64,000 nt of DNA from Adenophora triphylla var. japonica. Taxonomy: Eukaryota; Streptophyta; Magnoliopsida; Asterales; Campanulaceae. Under the pieces are notes generated by a model that was not told where the DNA came from, searched no databases, and saw only the letters and a list, made by a program, of their open reading frames with translations. The DNA lies in contig JAFEMH010000532.1 in assembly GCA_022495995.1 (NCBI GenBank), positions 248,001-312,000 on the forward strand, in the 5' to 3' direction. The position numbers and the translations under genes are program-made. Position 1 is the first letter of the stretch. The number at the start of each line of letters is the position of its first letter. Positions 47,573 to 59,739 of the stretch are shown here, in pieces.

Positions 47573-47578
<6 letters not shown>
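44770..47578. other. AT-rich intergenic DNA with degenerate MITE ends
   Basis: Contains a T22-like run (44840-44862), a possible Stowaway relic (about 45470-45706), an (AAATAT)n run near 46256 and a lone right MITE end, GAGACGGAGAGAG, near 47110. The only frame over 90 codons with mixed composition is 45751-46032 (minus); I do not recognise it and saw no support for it. Confidence 0.4.

Positions 47579-47617
<39 letters not shown>
47579..47617. repeat. (TA)n microsatellite
   Basis: A pure TA run immediately left of the Stowaway at 47618; another lies at 47901-47922. Confidence 0.95.
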
Positions 47618-47618
<1 letters not shown>

Positions 47619-47900
47619 TCCTCCGTCCCACGTGAATGAATACTTATTTTCTTTTTGGACGTCCCACTGAATAGACACGCCAAAATGGAAAAGAATATTC
47701 ACTATTCCCTTCACTCATTCTCTCTCCTACTTCACTTTTACACTCACAACATTCTCTCTCCTAACTATTCCTCCCACTCATTCTCTCTCCTATTTAATTC
47801 TTCATACTCATAAACACCTCCTCCATCTATTTCTCTCTCATACTTTTTCTTAATTCACACATCCAAAAAGTTGGTGTCCATTGACATGGGACGGAGGGAG
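47618..47900. mobile_element. Stowaway MITE, 283 bp, inside TA repeats
   Basis: CTCCTCCGTCCCACGTG at the left and CATGGGACGGAGGGAG at the right, with TA on both sides. The TA preference explains its place in a TA microsatellite. Confidence 0.88.
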
Positions 47901-47920
47901 TATATATATATATATATATA

Positions 47921-48213
47921 TAGGGTTACACTCCAATGAGAACCGTTTAAAATGAGAACCGTGAGAATCACTTGTATACACTTGTATACAGTAGATGTTT
48001 AGCTACTGTATACATATACAATAGACTGTATACATATACAATAGATACTTGGCTACTGTATACAAGTGTATACGTGTGTTATACACTTGTATACGTAGAT
48101 ACTTAACTAATGTATACATATACAAATAAATTTGTATAAGTATACAGTAACTAAATATCTACTGTAAACAAGTGTATACAAGTGGTTCTCACGGTTCTCA
48201 TTTGAGCACCTAC

Positions 48214-48216
<3 letters not shown>
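47921..48216. mobile_element. Foldback MITE with GAGAACCGTGAGAA ends
   Basis: AATGAGAACCGTGAGAATCA at the left is repeated inverted as GGTTCTCACGGTTCTCATTT at the right, about 40 bp of good inverted repeat. The inside repeats GTATAC words. Both sides are TA repeats, so the target duplication is unclear. Confidence 0.7.
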
Positions 48217-48248
<32 letters not shown>

Positions 48249-48461
48249 TATATACATACATATATATATATACATATATATACATATATATATATACATA
48301 TATATACATATATATATACATACATATATATATATATATACATATATATACATATATACATATACATACATATATATATATATACATATATATACATATA
48401 TATACATATATATATATATATACATATATATACATATATATATATACATATATACATATAT

Positions 48462-48522
<61 letters not shown>
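48217..48522. repeat. (TA)n/(TACATA)n microsatellite, about 300 bp
   Basis: Alternating TA and TACATA runs. Six-frame translations are meaningless YIYI repeats. Confidence 0.95.
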
Positions 48523-48525
<3 letters not shown>

Positions 48526-48759
48526 CTTGAGCGATGCCCGAATGGCAAAACCTTCCATATTAATAAACTTTCATTAAAAGGCCGAAAAGTTTTCTAATGA
48601 TTTTCAATTAATAGCTCATTAGAACGGCTATTTTAGAACACACTATTTATAAAAACTCACTATCTCATACACAGAAACACTCTAGGAATGAGAGCTATTC
48701 ACTATAACTCACTGGTGTTGGATAGAGTGTTGTCAACACATGAGACAACACTGAGAGAC

Positions 48760-50290
48760 TGATGTGGTGGATGTTGTATACATTATTTCCCTCTTTTTCC
48801 TATGTATTTTCATTCATTTTGATGTACTTTGGCTAGGTTTGATGTAATTGGGGCTTTATATACCATTTGAGCTTTTATTGTAATTTGGGGGTAAAATAGT
48901 CGTACTTAGTTAGTTATTTTTCCGGATGTAATTTTGGTGCTTCAAAGTCATGCCTCGTGTATGAAAATTAATAAAGTCAAAGTCAACCGAAGCAGAGGAT
49001 AGATTCAGACTGCAAATTATGGAAGCTGATGTGTTGTTCTACATTGTTGAAAAGTCCAGGAATTGATGTGAAGAATTAAAAGACTGCAGGGACCAAACTG
49101 CAAAAGGTTGGAATTTTAGGGACCAAAGTGAAAGCAAAGAAGTTGGAAAGTGGAGTGTGCACGTGTGTGAAGAGGTTTAGGAAAGTAATTTAATTTGAAA
49201 AGGAGTACCAATCAGTATGTGATTCTAAGGAAACTGAATATTCATTCAGTTTACTAAACCAATGCATTGACCGGCGTGGACCAAGGGCCGTTGACCGTGT
49301 GCTTGAACCGAGGCTGAAGAGTTAATTGGGATTTTTAATTTCTTTTCCTTTTCCTTTTTAATTTAGAGATTAGTATTATTGGCTGGAGGAGTTTAATTGG
49401 GAAGAAAAATTCTTTTTCCTTTTTCTTTTAGGATTTAGTTATTAGTTTTAGGGAGAAGTATAAATACTCCTTTTTAACTTCAGTTTTAGGGTTCGACTTT
49501 TGACTATTATTTTTCCTAGAGAGATTTCATAGCTTTTATGGAGAACTAATTTCATTGCTTCGGATTTGAATCTTGAACCGTTTATTGAATTCAATTGAGG
49601 TATCTATTTCTTTATTCCTTAATCCCTATTCATAGTTTTACTTGCTTTAATTGCTAGATCGTTTCTAGGATTTTGAGATTTGATCACCCTCTTTTCCCTT
49701 GTAATTGATTTAATGCTTGTTTAATCTTAAGTCTGTGTCATAATAGGATTTTTCACAAGTAGCATCTTTGAGATTTATGCATGTGTCATGGTAAATTGAG
49801 AAGGGGGTAAAACTAGATTTTGTTCTATTTGCAAAAGAATAGTAAAATTCTTGATCTTAATTTCTTAAAGCTTTATCAATCAATATTGTGAATCTAGACT
49901 GTGTCAGTTAGGTTTAGTTATTGATTAGGGGAATAGGTGAGTGTGTCACTGCTTATAACCATTAATAAGGAAGAAATAGGGATTGAAATACGTCTCGGAT
50001 CAAGTGAATAGGGAGGAAGGGAAAGAAATTATACCGATGATATTGGATTGATAAACGGGGACGGAAACAAATCTGAAGTGCTTGCCTTTAATTGTTTTAC
50101 AACTTAGCTTTTAATTCCCATTTTAGGAATTTAATAAAATCAATTTTAAACCCCCAATCTTGTCAAGTGACAATTGTGCAATTAAATAACCGTTCTTCAG
50201 TGGATCGATCCTGGACTTGTCCTAGCTGCAGTTTTGTAGCCGAGTCTTGTCTTGGTAATTAATTTGTAGGCGTGCGACTTTAGCCTGTCA
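48760..50290 (+). repeat. 5' LTR of the Athila-like element
   Basis: 1531 bp, with TATAAATA at 49459-49466. About 150 bp upstream of it is a CG-containing block, GACCGGCGTGGACC and GGCCGTTGACCG. Confidence 0.92.
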
Positions 50291-50403
50291 AATTTTGGCG
50301 CCGTTGCCGGGGAACGGTGTTATTTGTTTGCACTCTTATTCTTTTCTTAATCTATTTCTTTTTCTTTTTCGTGTTTCCTGTTTAGTGAGCATTATCATTT
50401 TTT

Positions 50404-52006
50404 TTGTCATCTTGTGGTGTGGAACCTTTTATGGTCCATACCCGTTCTGCTAATCAAGTTGTTACTCCTTTTGTTCCAGAAATTGAAAGATATTTCAGGT
50501 GCAGGAGAAATTTGCAGCGGAGCGGGATGAATAATAATAACGGCATGGGTGACAAAGATCCGGAGGTTGTGAACAATGGGGGTAATGGAAGAGGCAATAA
50601 CAACCCCCCACCTCGGACATTGAGGCAAAGGATTGCTCCGAATTGGAATGAGCAACCGCAAGTAGTGTTATTTCCTGATTTATCGGCTGGGGTTACTTTT
50701 GAGTTAAATCCGGGGTTGTTGAACCAGTTAGCCCATTTTAATGGGATACCAGGGGAGAATCCAAATCATCATATAGCTCAGTTTGTGCAGATTTGCAAGA
50801 GCATGAGGCCGGCTGCATTGCCTCTTGAGCGATTGTGCGAGGCATTACCTCTTGGCGGGAGTTGAAGAGGTATTCAGTAATGAGTTCTTCACTCCAGATC
50901 AGATCAATGTCATGAAGAGGGATATCAGCAACATGGAGCAGCGGTCCGATGAATCATTATATGACTATCACAACCGGTTCTACAAGCTTTGCAGAAGCTG
51001 TCCGTATCATGGCTTTGATGATGAGCAGCTTATTGTTTACTTTTATGGGGGATTGACTGTGCAGGACAAATGGTGGGTGGATTCTGCTTGTGGAGGTAGT
51101 ATTCTGAACAAAACTATCAGGGATGCAGAGCAGTTGATAGAGGAACTAGCCAAGAGCATAAGGACGCATGGAAGGAGGTCTAGCGTTAGACAGGTCAGTG
51201 CAGCGGGATCGAGTGATGTTACAAGCAAGTGGGAGATCGAGTTGGCGGATGTTAAGAGTCTGTTGAAGACATTAGTTTTGGGGCAACAACCTCATCCCTG
51301 CGGTATATGTAATGATGTGACTCACCCGATTGATTCTTGTCCTACTCTTCAGACGGATGTGGTGGTAGATGTCAATGCTATAGGGTTCAATCAGCAGGGT
51401 CAGAGGCCACCGCAGTTCAATTACAACGCTGCGAATAATGTTCATCCGAACCTTAGGTATGGTCCACCACAGGGACAACAAGGTTTCAGGCAGCCATTCA
51501 ATAATCAGCAGGGGTTTCAGCAGGGTCAGCAGTTTCAGGGAAATCAATATAATCAGCACAGAGCACCTATTAGACAGCAGCAGCAGCAGCAGGGACAGTC
51601 TACAGAGGACATGGTCCGGTCACTAGCGCAGAGCATGTCTACCATGAATGGAAACTTCCAAATAGCCGGCGAGGAGACTAAATCGAGCATCAGCAGTTTA
51701 GAGAGGCAAGTGAGTCAGATTGCAGAGACTGTGGTAAAAATAGAGGCTAGAGAAGCAGCAAAGACTGTGCAACCCCCAAAACAGAATGTTAGCGCAGTAT
51801 ATGTGAGGCGGAAGAAGAAAGTTGATGGACAAATGGTGCCGATAGAGGCTGAACAGAAGGTTAAAAAGAGTATTGAGCCAGAGTTGGAGGTGGAGAAGAA
51901 GGTGGAAGAGAAAACCCCTGAAGAGAAGTACATTCCACCCGTATTTCCTGTGTATGAGCCAGTTCCCCCGTTTCCGTACGCTTTAAGGGAGGACAGAAAG
52001 TCGTAG
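50404..52006 (+). pseudogene. gag: Athila-type gag, frameshifted
   Basis: Starts at an ATG near 50431 (MVHTRSANQ). LFPDLSAGVTFELNPGLLNQ, then HFNGIPGENPNHHIAQF, open the capsid domain. Near 50850 the frame changes with a deletion of part of the domain, then VFSNEFFTPDQINVMKRDIS and YDYHNRFYKLCRSCPYHGF follow. A zinc-finger-like CGICNDVTHPIDSCP lies near 51300, then a glutamine-rich stretch (51470-51600). The frame stops at 52006. Capsid proteins of this type package element RNA. The single break prevents full-length product. Confidence 0.85.
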
Positions 52007-52900
52007 CCTGACAAGGCTATCTTTGACACATTCAAGAGGCTCGAGGTAAATATCCCATTTCTAGATCTTCTTCAGTCGGTTCCTAGGTATGCGTTATGCA
52101 CTATGAAGAGGAATCAGAAGGAGCGGAGTCAGAAAAAGGTGAAAATTTTGGAACATGTATCTGCAGTTTATCAGAAAAAGATGCCAAAGAAATGTAGTGA
52201 CCCTGGTATGTTTGTAATTCCTATCTCGTTTGGGGGAAGCAATTTACATAGAGCCATGGTTGACTTGGGGGCTTCCATTAATGTTATGCCCTATGCATTA
52301 TTTGAAGACCTTAAATTGGGTAAATTGGAGGATACTCGAGTGGTTATACAAGTTGGTGGATAAGTACAACGCATAACCCAAGGGGGTAGTGAGAGATGTT
52401 GAAGTTCGGGTTGGTGACTTGATTTTCCCGGCAGATTTTTATGTGCTTGAGATGGAGATGGATTCTGAGGCTCCCATTCTGTTGGGGAGGCCATTTATGT
52501 CTACTTCGGAAACTAAACTTGATGTGACGAAGGGCTCTTTAACCATGGAGTTTGATGGGAAAGTGGTGAGTTTTAATGTGTTCGGTGATAAGACCCTTCC
52601 CAAGAATGTGCGCAAGGTTTGTGCCATGGATTTGAGGGAGCCAATTATCAAGAATGGGGCAAAGGTAGAGAATGATGATGTTGAGTCTCCAAAAGTGAAA
52701 CCGGAGAAAAATAAGAAAGGAGAGCCACCAAGGGAGAAAAAGAAAGTGAAGTCGAAAAAGGGGAAGCTTAAATGGTCTCCAACGGGGAGGCATTTCATTG
52801 AACCGAATCATCTTTTAGAGGTAACTCAAAAAGATTACTTTCATTCCCCTTATATTGATGAGTCTTGTGTTTGTAGGGCCTCCCGTCCCATTACTTAATT
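52007..52900 (+). pseudogene. Athila-type protease and following linker
   Basis: DTFKRLEVNIPFLDLLQ (52025) and the retropepsin site MVDLGASINVMPYALFEDLK (52256) are typical of Athila proteases, which use DLGAS in place of DSGA/DTGA. The frame stops at 52363 and resumes as DLIFPADFYVLEMEMD, APILLGRPFMST and FDGKVVSFNVF (52420-52580), the usual downstream half. A lysine-rich tail ends at 52898. RT should follow but is absent. Confidence 0.82.
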
Positions 52901-53806
52901 ATTTGGAGCATGCTATGCCGGGGGCTTACCCGGCATTTGGTCTAACTAAAGACGATAAAGAAGGGCGGCTTACCGGGAGGCAACCCGGGAATTTTGTTGT
53001 TTTTATCTTTGTTTTATTTATTTTTACTAATTTATTTATGTGAAATTGGTGCTACTGAGGTATTTTGTGTTGTGGTGTTGTGCAGGAAAAAGCATGGAGA
53101 AGGAGCAATACAACCTGGGGCCTATTAAAAAAAATGGAATTTGGGAGCGTTGGCTCCAAAAGTGGGGGAGCGCCTACTCCCAATTTGTTCAAAACGATGA
53201 AAGTTGCTGGAAAAATAGGGAGCGTCCGCTCCAAAAGGGGGAGCGTCCGCTCCCCATTCTCAGAAACTGGGCAATTAAAAAAAACAAAATAAAACAAAAC
53301 AAAACTCTTCATATTCCCCAACTCCTTCTTCCTCCCCTCTCCCTCACTATTCACCTTCACCGCCATTAACACCCCTGCTCCATACCTTCCAGCCGCCATA
53401 CCTCCTTCTTTTCTTCTTCAGTTTTGTCCTTGTCCTCCCCCTCCATAAACGCCAACCATTCCCTCTCCATAACCAAATTCAGCTATACCTATTCCCCTAC
53501 TTTCTCTCTCTAAAAAAATCATCAATTTACACCCACTAAAACCCGAATTGAACAAGCCCACCATCTTTCCCTTCAATTCCGACCCATTACACACCCCATC
53601 CAACCTTCAATTGCTTTTCAAAAAAAAAAAAAACAAACAAACAATGAAAAAAAAAATTAGTAACAAATCAGGGGTCCACCTCAACTTTCACAAAGGGGGC
53701 CTAAATTCACAAACGCAAGGCGCCAGCCTCACTTAAATCAAGCGGCTGCCTCGAACTGGCTATTGGTTTAAGCAGCTGACATATTTTGTACCCCTTTCGA
53801 TTCAGG
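52901..53806 (+). other. Internal DNA after a pol deletion
   Basis: GCGGCTTACCGGGAGGCAAC (52968) resembles the stretch that follows integrase in Athila elements, so about 3 kb of pol is missing between 52900 and here. A palindrome island (53144-53253) and CT-rich leader-like DNA (53300-53620) follow. No convincing envelope-like ORF is seen. Confidence 0.55.
53144..53253. promoter_or_regulatory. Palindromic GGAGCG...CGCTCC island
   Basis: GGAGCGTTGGCTCC (53144-53157), GGGAGCGCCTACTCCC (53166-53181) and two GGAGCGTCCGCTCC (53219-53232, 53240-53253). It is followed by CT-rich, leader-like DNA, so it may mark an internal promoter. Confidence 0.5.
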
Positions 53807-53811
53807 AATGT

Positions 53812-55653
53812 TGTTGGAATGTGAATGAACGCTCGTCGAAAATTATGAGTCGCCACGCCGTTTTTAGAGGAAACATTGAAAACCTTTTTAAAATGAGAAA
53901 ATGGGTTCGGGGGTCAGGTTACGTGTTGGGAAGAACCGAGAGTTCACCCAACACGCCTTGTCCGTAGACGAGTCTTTCTATGTTCAACATTCAAGACATT
54001 CAAATGTGTGTGCAAAGTGTGTGTAACAAGATATGTATTAAAATGCAAATCAACGCTTTGTTTTATTACTCAACAAGGGGAATTACAACTTGTAAGCCAT
54101 TGACTCTGGGAGGCCACATCCCACTTTACATCGAGGACTAACAGAACTTACAACTGAAATGTGGTCTCTGCAGAGAGCCACTTGTGTCGCGTGACACAGG
54201 ACTCCAACTGTCCAATTGTGTCGCGTGACACGAGTTAACCGTCTGCAGGAACCTTACAATGTGAGCACAGATCCAACAGAGAGCAAATCAAATCCCAACA
54301 CAATATCCAAACAACTCAGAAACCAACGAATTCATAATAGATTGACCAAGGGGATGTGGATATAGGGAGATCCACACTCCCTTGGCCAATAGGCAATAAA
54401 TCCAACAAACTCACATCATGAACATCAATGAAACTAAACAATGACAATTAAACAGAGAGATCGGCAGTTGGGACTTAATAATTGAGGACGGATGGAGTCC
54501 AATTATTAAGTCCAAGGAATATCAATTGCAATGAAACAAATAAGCAGTAAATGTGAGATAAAAGTGAGGGAAGTCGTTACCCTCATAGTATCCATGCTCC
54601 TTCAACCACGTTAGGAAGAAGGATCTTCAAATCGGCTCCGGAACGAACTCAAATCCCAGACCAAGTGACTTCGCAATTCCCAGTACGTGCGTGTGTGTAT
54701 CGATCGAATTTGGACTCTGGAAGCAGGAGAAACGACTGTGGTTGACATTTTAGGGCTATTAGAAACAGGGGATGAAGGCTACGATGGGTTTCGGTGGTAG
54801 GCTTAGGGGTTGGACAGGAGAGCGGTGTTGGATAATGATTGAGACCGAATGGATTGGGTTGTCGCCGTTTGATGTGGTTGAGGGATAGATTGGATCGGGG
54901 AGAAGGGATTTGAGATAGAGGAGGGTAGAACTTGAGGATGGTTTTAGCCGGAGAGGGAGAACTGGTGCAGAGGTTGAAGGAGAGAAGGTTGCCGGCGATT
55001 GGTGTGGTGAAGAAGGCGCCGGTGGATTTGGGTGAGGTCGCCGGAGAGTTTTGAGGTCAGGGAGGATCGGTATTGGTCTTGGCCGGAGAGGGAGGAGGCT
55101 TGGTTGAGGTTGAGGAAGCTTGGCAATGGAAGTCTGCATATCTGTGTATAGAGAGAGAAAGGAGAGAGAGAAAGTGAATTTGTGAGAGTTGTGTGTGTGA
55201 ACTGTGTGTTCTCCTTGACAAATGAGAGGAAATTGGTATTTAAACGCTGAATGGGAATGGGATTATAATGTCGTACGACCCAACGTATCCAATTTTCATG
55301 CCTCAAGTTGTCGCATGACTGGAGGAGTCAATAACCGATTCTGGCACCAAAATCAGATTCTGGAACATTTCGGGTTAATACCCAAAAGGTCCAAACTGAT
55401 TAATTGCTTTTAGGTCCTTTTGTCCGGGAAAAAATACTAAAACATACTTCCTTCGCGAGAAACTCATAAAATGTTTCCGGAAGTCTCAGAACGGACCGGG
55501 AATTTACCAAAATGCCCCTTAATGCAATTTTATCATTTAAAATGCACCCAAAAGGGTTGCGAATTGGATTGGCGTACTCACAGAATGGTAATCTTTTGTT
55601 GGGCAGTGGAGGAAAAGAAGTTTCTGGTTAATACAGAGGGGAGATGCCCGCCA
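53812..55653 (-). mobile_element. Tat-like solo LTR inside the Athila-like element, target AATGT
   Basis: Plus-strand ends TGTTGGAATGTG and ATGCCCGCCA; AATGT on both sides (53807-53811, 55654-55658). GAGTCGCCACGCC and a GGGTTCGG block near the left end are shared with the Tat LTR at 13640, so it is a related family in reverse. Minus-strand TATA TTTAAATA at 55243-55236. Upstream of it are GTCGTACGAC (55270-55279) and GTCGCATGAC near 55308; two GTGTCGCGTGACAC lie at 54184 and 54218. Confidence 0.8.
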
Positions 55654-55704
55654 AATGTTTGATGAAATGCTTGAGAGAGAGGAGTATATGCATATGCTAT
55701 GCCG

Positions 55705-56370
55705 CTGCTCAGGTTAAGAAAGCAGAGGGTTTCTGTTGTAATAGTACTTATATACATCGGGAGAGGTGTGTTCTGTCCAAACGGAAGTTGCAGATGTAGC
55801 CTGCAATATCTGACACGGGTTTTGTAGTAGAGGGCATGACAGCTGTTTGCGGGTTAGTTCCAGGCCATGGAGATTGCTGTTTAGGAGCTGGCGCACTATG
55901 CTGCCCAGTTAAACTTTGATTTGATGGCTGCATCAGCTGCAATTGTTGTTGAAGCTGAGAAAATGCTTGCTGTGATGTTTGATAGCTTGCCTGAAGCGTC
56001 TGGGTCTGCTGAGATAACAACTGAGCTAAAGGAGAAGGTGATTGAAGAGAAGGCTGAAGCTGTACCTGCTGTCCAAGCAGCTGATGTCGACTAGCGGCAC
56101 AGGTAGAATTGACTTCAGTATTGGCTGCTGTTGATGTCGTTGCAGCATCAAAGCTTATAACTGGGGATTAGGGGATTGTAACTGCATGAAGTCTTGACTT
56201 TGCATATACTGATGAAAGGACCCATAAACTCTTGAACCATTCAGAAGTGAAGTCTGTCCATTTCTTGGAGGAGGAATGGGTGGCAGATGAAGCCCTTGAC
56301 ATTGATGGCCCTGCTGCACCTGATGGGAGTTTGAATCATGATTAGAGCTGAAGGGCCATCTATAACTGAA
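55705..56370 (-). pseudogene. FCA: Captured fragment of the flowering-time gene FCA
   Basis: The minus strand reads a glutamine-rich stretch: FHQYMQSQDFMQLQSPNP (56220), then SPSPLAQLLSQQTQTLQ and AFSQLQQQLQLMQPSNQ (56040-55920), then WTEHTSPDVYKYYYN (about 55780-55735). This is the region before and into the WW domain of FCA, an RNA-binding protein that controls FLC antisense RNA processing. Two frame changes (near 56155 and 55800) and loss of the second half of WW make it non-functional. It is antisense to the carrier element and lies between its protease and 3' LTR. Upstream frames to 56500 are uncertain. Confidence 0.85.
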
Positions 56371-56499
56371 GACCCAGATATACTAATTTTATTGGAAGAA
56401 AGCAACATGGGTGATGCAGGAAATCGCATGTAAGATTCATTGTTGATGGTGATATGGTATTTCATTGTGAGTATGTGAGTTTTGGTCAACATTGGATAT

Positions 56500-57353
56500 G
56501 GTCCTATGGTTCTGGTCCGAAGTAATCCCTATCCCTATTATATTTACTGCTGAATGCATTGGGGCCAATGTAATTGTTTAGTGCGGGGGTGGGGTGTATG
56601 CTTGTTGTTTGTATATGATTGTTTTTGAAAAAATAATAAAAAATAAAAAATAAATAAATAAAAATAAGAAAAGAGTGGCTAAGTGAAAACCCGAGAGGGC
56701 ACTTAGGCAAAAGGAGAGGGTGTGTTGTGAAAAAAAAAAAAATGAAAAAAAAAAAATGAGAGGCTAGGTGAAAACCCGAGAGGGTGCCTAGGCAAAAGGT
56801 GAGAAATTGAAATGTTGTCTATCTTTTATAAATCACTGGAGTTGGGGACATAAGGGAGGATTGGAGCGTCGGGTAGGATTATTTATTCTTGGCGTAGGAG
56901 GTTCATTTAGAGGTGTTAGGATAGAAAATCCTCGTAATTCTTCTTGGTGATATAAGGGGCGCTGGTGTTTTGCACGAGGTAATCTTTGCTTGGGCATTGA
57001 CATTATTTTTTTGAGGGAGTAGTAGTGTGAGGATAGCGTGGGGGAAGCTTAGGACATTTTAGTTCCCCCTAGCTTTTTGATGTGTGGGCCTTAGCTTGGA
57101 TGTCCCGTTTTTGCATATTTGGAGTTGGGGTCAAGATAAGGCCATTGGTACCACTGTTATTTTTGGAGTGATAAGGAGCGGAGTTCCATTCTCCGAGTGC
57201 ATTGAGTGAGTGTTTGAGTTTGTTGACTTTTGATTTGGAGGATTAGAGGAGATTAGGGATCATTTTCTCCCATGCTACGCTGATTAGACCGGTGCTTAGA
57301 GTGGGGTTAGGATATTACTCAGGGATGAGTAATGGTCTAAGCGTGGGGGAATT
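56500..57353 (+). other. 3' untranslated region of the Athila-like element
   Basis: Contains two copies of a GTGAAAACCCGAGAGGG block (about 56685 and 56769), A-rich runs and the PPT. Typical non-coding DNA of Athila elements. No ORF is supported. Confidence 0.6.
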
Positions 57354-58891
57354 TGATGTGGTGGATGTTGTATACATTATTTCCCTCTTTTTCCTATGTA
57401 TTTTCATTCATTTTGATGTACTTTGGCTAGTTTTGATGTAATTGGGGAATTATTTACCATTCGAGCTTTTATTGTAATTCGGGGATAAAATAGTCGTACT
57501 TAGTTAGTTATTTTTCCGGATGTCATTTTGGTGCTTCAAAGTCATGCCTCGAGTATCAAAATTAATAAAGTCAAAGTCAACCAAAGCGGAGGATAGATTC
57601 AGACTGCAAATTATAGAAGCTGATGTGTTGTTCTACATTGTTGAAAAGTTCAGGAATTGATGTGAAGAATTAAAAGACTGCAGGGACCAAACTGCAAAAG
57701 GTTGGAATTTCAGGGACCAAAGTGAAAGTAAAGAAGTTGGAAAGTGGAGTGTGCACGTGTGTGAAGAGGTTTAGGAAAGTAATTTAATTTGAAAAGGAGT
57801 ACCAATCAGTATGTGATTCTATGGAAACTGAATATTCATTCAGTTTACTAAACCAATGCATTGACCGGCGTGGACCAAGGGCCGTTGACCGTGTGCTTGG
57901 ACCGAGGCTGAAGAGTTAATTGGGATTTTTAATTTCTTTTCCTTTTCCATTTTAATTTAGAGATTAGTATTATTGGCTGGAGGAGTTTAATTGGGAAGAA
58001 AAATTCTTTTTCCTTTTTTCCCTTTCTCTTTTAGGATTTAGTTATTAGTTTTAGGGAGAAGTATAAATACTCCTTTTTAACTTCAGTTTTAGGGTTCGAC
58101 TTTTGACTATTATTTTTTCTAGAGCAATTTCATTGCATTTATGGAAAACTAATTCCATTGCTTCGGATTTGAATCTTGAACCGTTTATTGAATTCAATTG
58201 AGGTATCTATTTCTTTATTCCTTAATCCCTATTCATAGTTTTACTTGTTTTAATTGCTAGATCGTTTCTAGGGTTTGAGATTTGATCACCCTCTTTTCCC
58301 TTGTAATTGATTTAATGCTAGTATAATCTTAAGTCTGTGTCAGATTAGGATTTTTCACAAGTAGCATCTTTGAGATTTATGCATGTGTCATGGTAAATTG
58401 AGAGGGGGTAAAACTAGATTTTGTTCTATTTGCAAAAGAATAGTAAAATTCTTGATCTTAATTTCTTAAAGCTTTATCAATCAATATTGTGAATCTAGAC
58501 TGTGTCAGTTAGGTTTAGGTATTGATTAGGGGAATAGGTGAGTGTGTCACTGCTTATAACCATTAATAAGGAAGAAATAGGGATTGAAATACATCTCGGA
58601 TCAAGTGAATAGGGAGGAAGGGAAATAAATTATACCGATGATATTGGATTGATAAACGGGGACGGAAACAAATCTGAAGTGCTTGCCTTTAATTGTTTTA
58701 CAACTTAGCTTTTAATTTCCATTTTAGGAATTTAATAAAATCAATTTTAAACCCCTAATCTTGTCAAGTGACAATTGTACAATTAAATAACCGTTCTTCA
58801 GTGGATCGATCCTGGACTTGTCCTAGCTGCAGTTTTGTAGTCGAGTCTTGTCTTGGTAATTAATTTGTAGGCGTATGACTTTAGCCTGTCA
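57354..58891 (+). repeat. 3' LTR of the Athila-like element
   Basis: 1538 bp, near-identical to the 5' LTR with scattered substitutions and small indels; followed by GAGGC. Confidence 0.92.
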
Positions 58892-59739
58892 GAGGCTGTG
58901 TTCTATCTTGTGCAAATCTCAACTTCAAGATTGGGTGATTTAAAGCTGTCGACTCCTTGCACTTATATAGGCTCCTAGAACTTAGAGCCTACTCAATCTC
59001 ACCAGAAAAAACAGCCATGAGAGAGAAGATTACATTTAAGCTCCACCTTCCATGTTTGTAGGAGAGTAGGTCTTTCTATGCTTCAACACTTATACCGCCA
59101 AGCTTTTTCAACCTTGTGCGCCTTATCTTCAGTCCCCCTAAGTAGATAAGCCTCTAATAATATTTACTTGGTCTCCACTTTTACACATAAATGAGGATTT
59201 ATGTGTAACTTCCTTTTCTAACATATTTGTCACGCCTTGAACAACCACCATGACCTGTTCAAACACGTTTCCAACAAACTAATAATAAACATGAAAACAA
59301 TTAACTATCACTTTGTAATTTATGAAAAATATGTAGCAACTATCCTCATTTTAAACTGTCAGCACGACAACACATGAGGCAACACAAGTGACAACATTGG
59401 TGTAGCAACACATGAGACAACACCAATGGCAACACTGGTGTAACACTAACAATCTCCCCCCCCCCCCAGTTACACATTTCTTCACAAAATACAAAGTGAT
59501 GTTCCTGCATAAGAATGTTAGTTATGTAACTACAAAATGTATCTCCCCCTTAATATTTTGCTCCCCCTCAATCCAAGATTTAAAACAAACCAAAGATTAT
59601 TATAAACTAACCAAAAAATATCTCCAAGTTAAAAACTATCCAACAAAAAGCCATTTAAACAAAAACAAAAACAAAAACAAAAACAAAAATTGTTTAAGCA
59701 ACAAAACACTACAAGAAAATTGACAGATACCGATGGAAA

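Larger units (their letters stand above)
48760..58891 (+). mobile_element. Athila-like Ty3 element without pol, about 10.1 kb
   Basis: Two LTRs, 48760-50290 and 57354-58891, both TGATGTGG...CCTGTCA, with near target duplication GAGAC/GAGGC. After the 5' LTR comes TGGCGCCGTTGCCGGGGA, the string usual after 5' LTRs of plant Athila-type elements. The PPT GCGTGGGGGAATT precedes 57354. The interior holds gag and protease, then no RT, RNase H or integrase, then a promoter-like palindrome island, a nested solo LTR and an FCA fragment. It must rely on proteins supplied by others. Confidence 0.88.
48530..59706 (-). mobile_element. Copia LTR and 3' region, split by the Athila-like element
   Basis: DNA before 48760 and after 58891 belongs together: both halves carry CAACACATGAGACAACAC, and GAGAC/GAGGC flank the Athila-like insertion. 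On the minus strand the LTR would start TGTTAGTGTTACACC near 59451, after a C14 run (59457-59470, minus-strand PPT), and has a TATA box, CCTATATAAG, near 58970. 59471-59706 is internal 3' DNA with no coding. The left LTR end was not placed. The element is cut at 59707 by a CACTA. Confidence 0.6.

Noticed and set aside
48107..48558. Long YIYI-type frames on both strands
   Set aside because: Translations of TA/TACATA microsatellite DNA.
52539..52811. Reverse frames opposite the Athila protease tail
   Set aside because: The forward strand holds the recognised protein; these are shadows.
54759..55306. Reverse frames rich in P, S and L inside the solo LTR
   Set aside because: They lie wholly within LTR DNA and carry no domain; likely chance in CT-rich leader sequence.
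55620..55690. DARQMFDEMLERE, like a pentatricopeptide repeat
   Set aside because: The string spans the right junction of the solo LTR (ends 55653) and its target duplication, so it is a chance fusion.
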